NCBI GenBank assembly: GCA_009927275.1 | Contig: RFNG01000058.1 | Coordinates: forward strand, 1-58,374 | From: Sphingobacteriia bacterium | GTDB lineage: Bacteria; Bacteroidota; Bacteroidia; B-17B0; Aurantibacillaceae | Reading direction: 5' to 3' | Length of the DNA: 58,374 nt | Part shown: one piece after another, positions 54,450 to 58,374 of the stretch | Layout of the letters: the number at the start of each line of letters is the position of its first letter | Numbering within the stretch: position 1 is the first letter of the stretch | Made by a program: the position numbers and the translations under genes | The notes under the pieces: model-generated | Told to the model about the DNA's origin: nothing | Database searches by the model: none | What the model saw: the letters and a program-made list of their open reading frames with translations, nothing else

Positions 54450-54457
54450 CAAAAGTA
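54450..54457 (-). promoter_or_regulatory. -7 box of the metallophosphoesterase gene (TACTTTTG)
   Basis: The minus strand reads TACTTTTG-TGCC-GTG, with 4 nt to a GTG start. It implies a leaderless message that begins with a non-ATG codon. No TTG is seen at the usual -33 distance. Confidence 0.55.
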
Positions 54458-54555
54458 CTATCTAAATTCCTCAAATAACAGCGTTATACGGCGGAGTTTA
54501 CATAAGAATGTTAATTAAATCCTAAATCGTGTTGGTTGCATAGCGCCCAATGCTA

Positions 54556-54563
54556 TAATTTTG
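54556..54563 (+). promoter_or_regulatory. -7 box of the double Ddl gene (TAATTTTG)
   Basis: TAATTTTG ends 3 nt before ATG 54567 and 6 nt before ATG 54570. The upstream TTG at 54561 overlaps the box and is therefore not the start. Confidence 0.55.
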
Positions 54564-54569
54564 ATAATG

Positions 54570-57272
54570 ATGCAATCAAAATTAAAAATAGGTATTGTAT
54601 TTGGAGGCACGAGCCGCGAGCGCGAAATTTCATTTGCCGGTGGGCGAACGGTATACGATAATTTAGATAAAAGCCTTTTTGAGCCGATTCCTTTTTTTAT
54701 AGACAGTTTTGGACATATTATAGAACTAGAGTGGCGGTTTGTGTATAAGGGCACTATTCGTGATTTTTATCCACCTCTTGAGGCCACACCCCAAGGCAGC
54801 ACACATCAGTTTTATGCCGAACAACTGGGGCCTTTAACTGTAAGTGAGCAATTAGCGTTGCATAAGGGTTTGGGCACCAGCTTGTCTTGGCATGAATGGG
54901 CACAACGCATAGATTTTGCATTTTTATGTTTACATGGCCAAAACGGAGAAGACGGCCGCATACAGGGCCTCTTAGAATTTTTAAAAATACCTTATAGCGG
55001 ATCGGGTATATTTTCTTCTGCTTTAGGTATGAATAAAGCCATTCAAAAAGAATGGATGCAAATCAATGGGTTTGAAACCCCCACTTGGATGTCCTTACAA
55101 CGCCAGCACTGGCTGCAAGAACCCGAAGCCTGTTTGTTAAAATTACAACATGAAATGGTTTTTCCTTGTGTTATAAAGCCGGCAAACCAGGGTTCAAGCA
55201 TAGGGGTAAGCATATTACAAACCTTTGATGCCACGAGCCTTAGGGCCGCCTTAGACAAGGCTTTTTTTATTAGCCGCCTAAGTGCCGAAACCTGGAAGGC
55301 CATGACACCAGACCAGCGCCTGCAATATGCCAAAGCGCTTGCCGATATTCGTGAAAGCATAGGCATGCCTTTACAAATTAGCGGAACAGGCTTATCTGAA
55401 CCGCAAATTTGCTATCATCCGGAAGCCTTTGTGGCCTTTGCTAACTCCCAATTACAAAGAGGAAACTGGCTGCTAGAAAGCCTGGATTCTGAACAATGTG
55501 TTTTGGCAGAAGGATTTATTGAAGGACGTGAATTTAGTTGTATTGTTATTGAAGATGCAAATGGCCGGCCTATTGCATTACCCCCAACAGAAATTCGTAA
55601 AGGCAAAGAACTTTTTGATTACCGAAGTAAATATTTACCCGGTTTATCCCGCAAAATTACTCCCATAGATTTACCACGCCCCGATTTGGATCGTATTGCA
55701 GCGGCATGTACCCGATTATTTTCGGTTTTACATACCGACGTGTATGCCCGCATAGACGGCTTTATGGGCATAGACGGCCGCGTGTATTTAAATGATCCCA
55801 ATACTACCAGCGGTATGATGCCCTCTTCGTTCTTTTTTCATCAGGCTGCCGAAATAGGATTAACGCCGGCTCAGTTTTTAAATTTTATAATTCGCACATC
55901 GTTATTAAAGCGCCTGCATTTAAACGACGCGCTACCCCATTACCAAAAGGTATTAAACCGCCTTGACGCCTTATTTACTCAAGCTCGGGCATCGCAGCAC
56001 CATAAAATAAAAGTTGCTGTTATTTTAGGCGGGTACTCATCCGAGCGGCATATATCTGTTGAAAGCGGTCGTAATGTATTTGAAAAACTGGCATCCTCTG
56101 AACGCTATATGCCTATACCTGTTTTTTTAAATGGTAATGCAGAACACTTTAGCCTGTATCATATACCCATTCATTTATTATTAAAAGACAATGCAGATGA
56201 TATAAGTGAAAAATTACATCAAACAACCGTTCATCCCTTTGTTGAAAATGTTAGAAATGCCTGCGCAGAAATTATTTTAAAGTTTGGAAGTTCACAAAAT
56301 TTATGGTTTGCAAAACCCTTGCCCTGGAATACATTAAACACCATATGCGACTTTGCATTTATTGCATTGCATGGCCGGCCGGGCGAAGATGGCGCTTTAC
56401 AGCAGCAATTGGAAGCACTTAACATTCCTTATAACGGTTCGGGCCCACAAAGCGCAGCGCTTACTATTAATAAATTTAAAACGAATGCCCTGTTGCGTGA
56501 ACAAGGTTTTACGGTAGCCCGCCACCGCTGCATTCAAAAGACGGAATGGATGGAACACCCCCAAGCCCTTACGGACGCCATTGAACATGAATTTGGGTTT
56601 CCATGTATTGCCAAGCCTTTAGATGACGGCTGCAGCAGTGCAGTAAAAAAAATACACACAACACAGGAATTGGCGGCGTTTTGCAAACTTCTATTTAGAG
56701 ATACAGTGCCCTTAGATGAACAGGCAGCCGCTTTGCTGCACATAAAGCCTAAAGAAGAATTTCCTCAAAAAACACAACTGCTTGTAGAAGAGCTTATACA
56801 AAGCGCAGACGCCGATTATTTTTTAGAAATTACCGGCGGCTTATTAACTCGTATAGATACTACAGGTCAATTACACTATGAGGTGTTTGAAGCATCTGAG
56901 GCACTGGCAGATGGAGCAATACTAAGTTTAGAAGAAAAGTTTTTAGCAGGGCAGGGGCAAAATATTACGCCGGCACGCTACGCTCCTGATGCTACACTGC
57001 GCCAAAGCCTCAGCAACCAAGTGAAATTGGTATTTCAGGCAGTAGCCGAAACCTTAAATGTTACAGGGTATTGCCGTATTGATGCGTTTGTTCGCGTGTA
57101 TTTGGCTGCAGCCCGCGCCGAAGTAATAATTATAGAAATTAATTCATTACCGGGCATGACCCCTGCTACCTGTATTTTTCATCAGGCCGCATTGCAACAG
57201 TATAAGCCCCTTGAATTTATAGATCACATATTGCAATTTGGCATGCAGCATAAAAAACACCGGCCCAAGTAG
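54570..57272 (+). CDS. ddl: Tandem D-alanine--D-alanine ligase (two Ddl modules in one chain)
   Basis: A single chain of about 900 aa contains two Ddl/ATP-grasp modules: residues 1-~470 (IVFGGTSREREIS ... LCLHGQNGEDG) and ~480-895 (VILGGYSSERHIS ... ALHGRPGEDG). Ddl makes D-Ala-D-Ala for peptidoglycan. The modules have diverged in complementary ways. Module 1 keeps the glycine loop GSSIGVS (208-214), but its Mg-ligand segment is LNDPNTTSGMM where Ddl has EINxxPGMT. Module 2 has the canonical EINSLPGMTPAT (856-867) but a degenerate loop DDGCSSAVKK (685-694). Module 1 also carries an insert of about 90 residues after the loop. I recall similar long Ddl proteins in related Bacteroidota. Which module is active, and whether both are, is open. 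Confidence 0.85.
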   Translation: MQSKLKIGIVFGGTSREREISFAGGRTVYDNLDKSLFEPIPFFIDSFGHIIELEWRFVYKGTIRDFYPPLEATPQGSTHQFYAEQLGPLTVSEQLALHKGLGTSLSWHEWAQRIDFAFLCLHGQNGEDGRIQGLLEFLKIPYSGSGIFSSALGMNKAIQKEWMQINGFETPTWMSLQRQHWLQEPEACLLKLQHEMVFPCVIKPANQGSSIGVSILQTFDATSLRAALDKAFFISRLSAETWKAMTPDQRLQYAKALADIRESIGMPLQISGTGLSEPQICYHPEAFVAFANSQLQRGNWLLESLDSEQCVLAEGFIEGREFSCIVIEDANGRPIALPPTEIRKGKELFDYRSKYLPGLSRKITPIDLPRPDLDRIAAACTRLFSVLHTDVYARIDGFMGIDGRVYLNDPNTTSGMMPSSFFFHQAAEIGLTPAQFLNFIIRTSLLKRLHLNDALPHYQKVLNRLDALFTQARASQHHKIKVAVILGGYSSERHISVESGRNVFEKLASSERYMPIPVFLNGNAEHFSLYHIPIHLLLKDNADDISEKLHQTTVHPFVENVRNACAEIILKFGSSQNLWFAKPLPWNTLNTICDFAFIALHGRPGEDGALQQQLEALNIPYNGSGPQSAALTINKFKTNALLREQGFTVARHRCIQKTEWMEHPQALTDAIEHEFGFPCIAKPLDDGCSSAVKKIHTTQELAAFCKLLFRDTVPLDEQAAALLHIKPKEEFPQKTQLLVEELIQSADADYFLEITGGLLTRIDTTGQLHYEVFEASEALADGAILSLEEKFLAGQGQNITPARYAPDATLRQSLSNQVKLVFQAVAETLNVTGYCRIDAFVRVYLAAARAEVIIIEINSLPGMTPATCIFHQAALQQYKPLEFIDHILQFGMQHKKHRPK

Positions 57273-57363
57273 GGGCACAGCAAAATGTAAACTTTTATGA
57301 GCGCCACGTGTTGTAACTAATAAAACGTTGCGTGAACCTGTAAAATCAGATTTTCCCATCTCC

Positions 57364-58368
57364 ATGCAATGGAGCAACCTGTTATTTTTAAATTTTTCAG
57401 TAGCACCTGAAATTATTCAGCAGCGTTTACCACATGGCATGAAGGTGGACACATTTAATGGCATGGCCTATATTTCGGTTGTGCCTATGACCCTGCAGCA
57501 TTTTTCAGTTAAGGGCATGCCCCGTGTATTTAAAAAAAAGTTTTTGGAATGTAATGTACGTACCTATGTAACTGTTAACCATGAGCCGGGCATTTACTTT
57601 TTTTCATTAGACGCCAACAGCCTGCCCGAAGTGTTGGGCGCACGCTGGCTGTTTAATTTAAATTACCGCTTTAGACGTATGCACTTTGCATTACATGAGC
57701 GCACATATATTTTTTCAATGGTTTCAATACTTAAGGGCCGGATACAAACCCACCTGCATGCAGCGCTGGGCGACTTAGTAGAACATCCAGATCTTTTACT
57801 ACAGTTTTGTACCAACCGTAACAAATATTTTGTGTATAAACAAAAACGCCTTTTTATGGGCCAGGTATATCATGAACCCTGGACGTTTAATGCCCTTAAG
57901 CACTATACCATTAATACCCATCTTATACAGCATTCACAAGTACCGGCACAGGCTTTTTATAGCAGAGGGCTAAAGGTAAAAGCCGGATTTTTAGTGCCAG
58001 CCATACGTCCAATTGTTTTTTTTGATGGTGCCTGTGGCTTTTGTAGCCGTGCTATTAAAGCACTAATAGCCATGGATCGGAATAACTTTTTATACGTTGC
58101 CCCCATACAGGGCAAAACATTTAAGAGTCTTTTTGCTTCAACAACTGTACCCGATAGGATCATGTTTTATGATGAACGTGGATTTTCAGAAGGTGCAGCA
58201 GCGCTGTTACAAATTTTACATTATTTACCCTGGTATTTTAAAAGCTTTAAAATTATAAATATTGTACCTAAAAAGTTATTAAATGCAATTTATGATCGTA
58301 TAGCAAAGCACCGGCATTTTTGTGAACGGCCTAAATCTTTAATGCAAATTGATAGAATGTTGGAGTAG
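57364..58368 (+). CDS. DUF2071 - DCC (DUF393) fusion protein
   Basis: About 334 aa in two parts. Residues 1-~205 resemble DUF2071/YqjF (MQWSNLLFLNFSVAPEIIQ, FNGMAYISVVPM, GIYFFSLDANS). Residues ~215-334 are a DCC-type thiol-disulfide oxidoreductase domain (DUF393) with VFFDGACGFCSR, the DxxCxxC motif at 221-227. The fusion suggests a redox role, but neither domain has an established substrate. The ATG at 57364 matches the usual DUF2071 N-terminus. An in-frame TTG at 57328 would add 12 residues. No clear promoter is seen in the 91 bases after ddl. The stop is at 58366-58368, just inside the window. Confidence 0.8.
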   Translation: MQWSNLLFLNFSVAPEIIQQRLPHGMKVDTFNGMAYISVVPMTLQHFSVKGMPRVFKKKFLECNVRTYVTVNHEPGIYFFSLDANSLPEVLGARWLFNLNYRFRRMHFALHERTYIFSMVSILKGRIQTHLHAALGDLVEHPDLLLQFCTNRNKYFVYKQKRLFMGQVYHEPWTFNALKHYTINTHLIQHSQVPAQAFYSRGLKVKAGFLVPAIRPIVFFDGACGFCSRAIKALIAMDRNNFLYVAPIQGKTFKSLFASTTVPDRIMFYDERGFSEGAAALLQILHYLPWYFKSFKIINIVPKKLLNAIYDRIAKHRHFCERPKSLMQIDRMLE

Positions 58369-58374
58369 GTATAT

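Noticed and set aside
1-58374. tRNA, rRNA, CRISPR or complete insertion sequences
   Set aside because: I looked in all larger gaps on both strands and found no T-loop-like GGTTCGAATCC motif, no regularly spaced repeats and no transposase.

Overview
The window comes from a member of the Bacteroidota. The evidence is the PorT-type outer-membrane protein of type IX secretion, a Bacteroidota-type LptD, the DUF4286 and DUF6999 families, MORN_2-repeat secreted proteins, a flavobacterial-style crt cluster, and many promoters with the TAnnTTTG -7 box of this phylum. By eye, base composition is moderately AT-rich and coding is very dense, with many 1-4 nt start/stop overlaps. A double-length D-Ala-D-Ala ligase and a StlD/DarB-like ketosynthase hint at a Chitinophagia- or Sphingobacteria-like lineage, but the class is not settled. 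I saw no rRNA, tRNA, CRISPR array or intact transposase.

Layout. 1-371: two copies of a structured intergenic repeat, then purH. 2.0-5.7 kb: a small unknown gene, a DUF4286 gene divergent from tyrS, and rpoN. 6-15.2 kb: a long minus-strand run, rpiB-lepA-MORN protein-secreted protein-PF04020 membrane protein-YraN-RluB-glmS. 15.6-18.6 kb: a second MORN protein and radA. 18.6-24.1 kb: envelope genes (amidase, lptD, rfaE2, an LPG-synthase-TM protein) and panD. 24.1-32.5 kb: porT, an FAD oxidoreductase, an M1 peptidase, trpS and polA. 32.5-36.8 kb: a four-gene lipid operon (fatty-acid hydroxylase, ketosynthase fused to a haem-oxygenase-like di-iron domain, desaturase, DUF6999) with its own promoter. 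36.8-39.8 kb: cysQ-like, a haem-c lipoprotein, mrp and small lipoproteins. 39.9-41.6 kb: an ECF sigma factor with a membrane-anchored trypsin-like protease. 41.7-42.2 kb: a decayed gene. 42.2-46.7 kb: recN, fabI, DUF420 and a cytochrome/copper-enzyme lipoprotein. 46.6-53.2 kb: a divergent carotenoid cluster (crtB-crtI facing crtD-cruF-crtZ-crtY) predicted to make a monocyclic carotenoid of the saproxanthin type. 53.2-58.4 kb: a metallophosphoesterase, the double Ddl, and a DUF2071-DCC fusion.

The most interesting system is the lipid operon. Its ketosynthase keeps the Cys-His-Asn triad and is fused to a domain with a HxxxDxxH di-iron-like motif. It sits between a membrane hydroxylase and a desaturase, with no dialkylresorcinol partner (DarA) in the window.

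Two window-wide patterns matter to a reader. First, five otherwise well-conserved genes (purH, porT, the fatty-acid hydroxylase, the ECF sigma factor, crtY) are each broken by one missing base, always in the same direction. This looks more like assembly or read error than real decay, and the intended coordinates are given here. Second, many -7 boxes lie only 3-6 nt before the start codon, which implies leaderless mRNAs.
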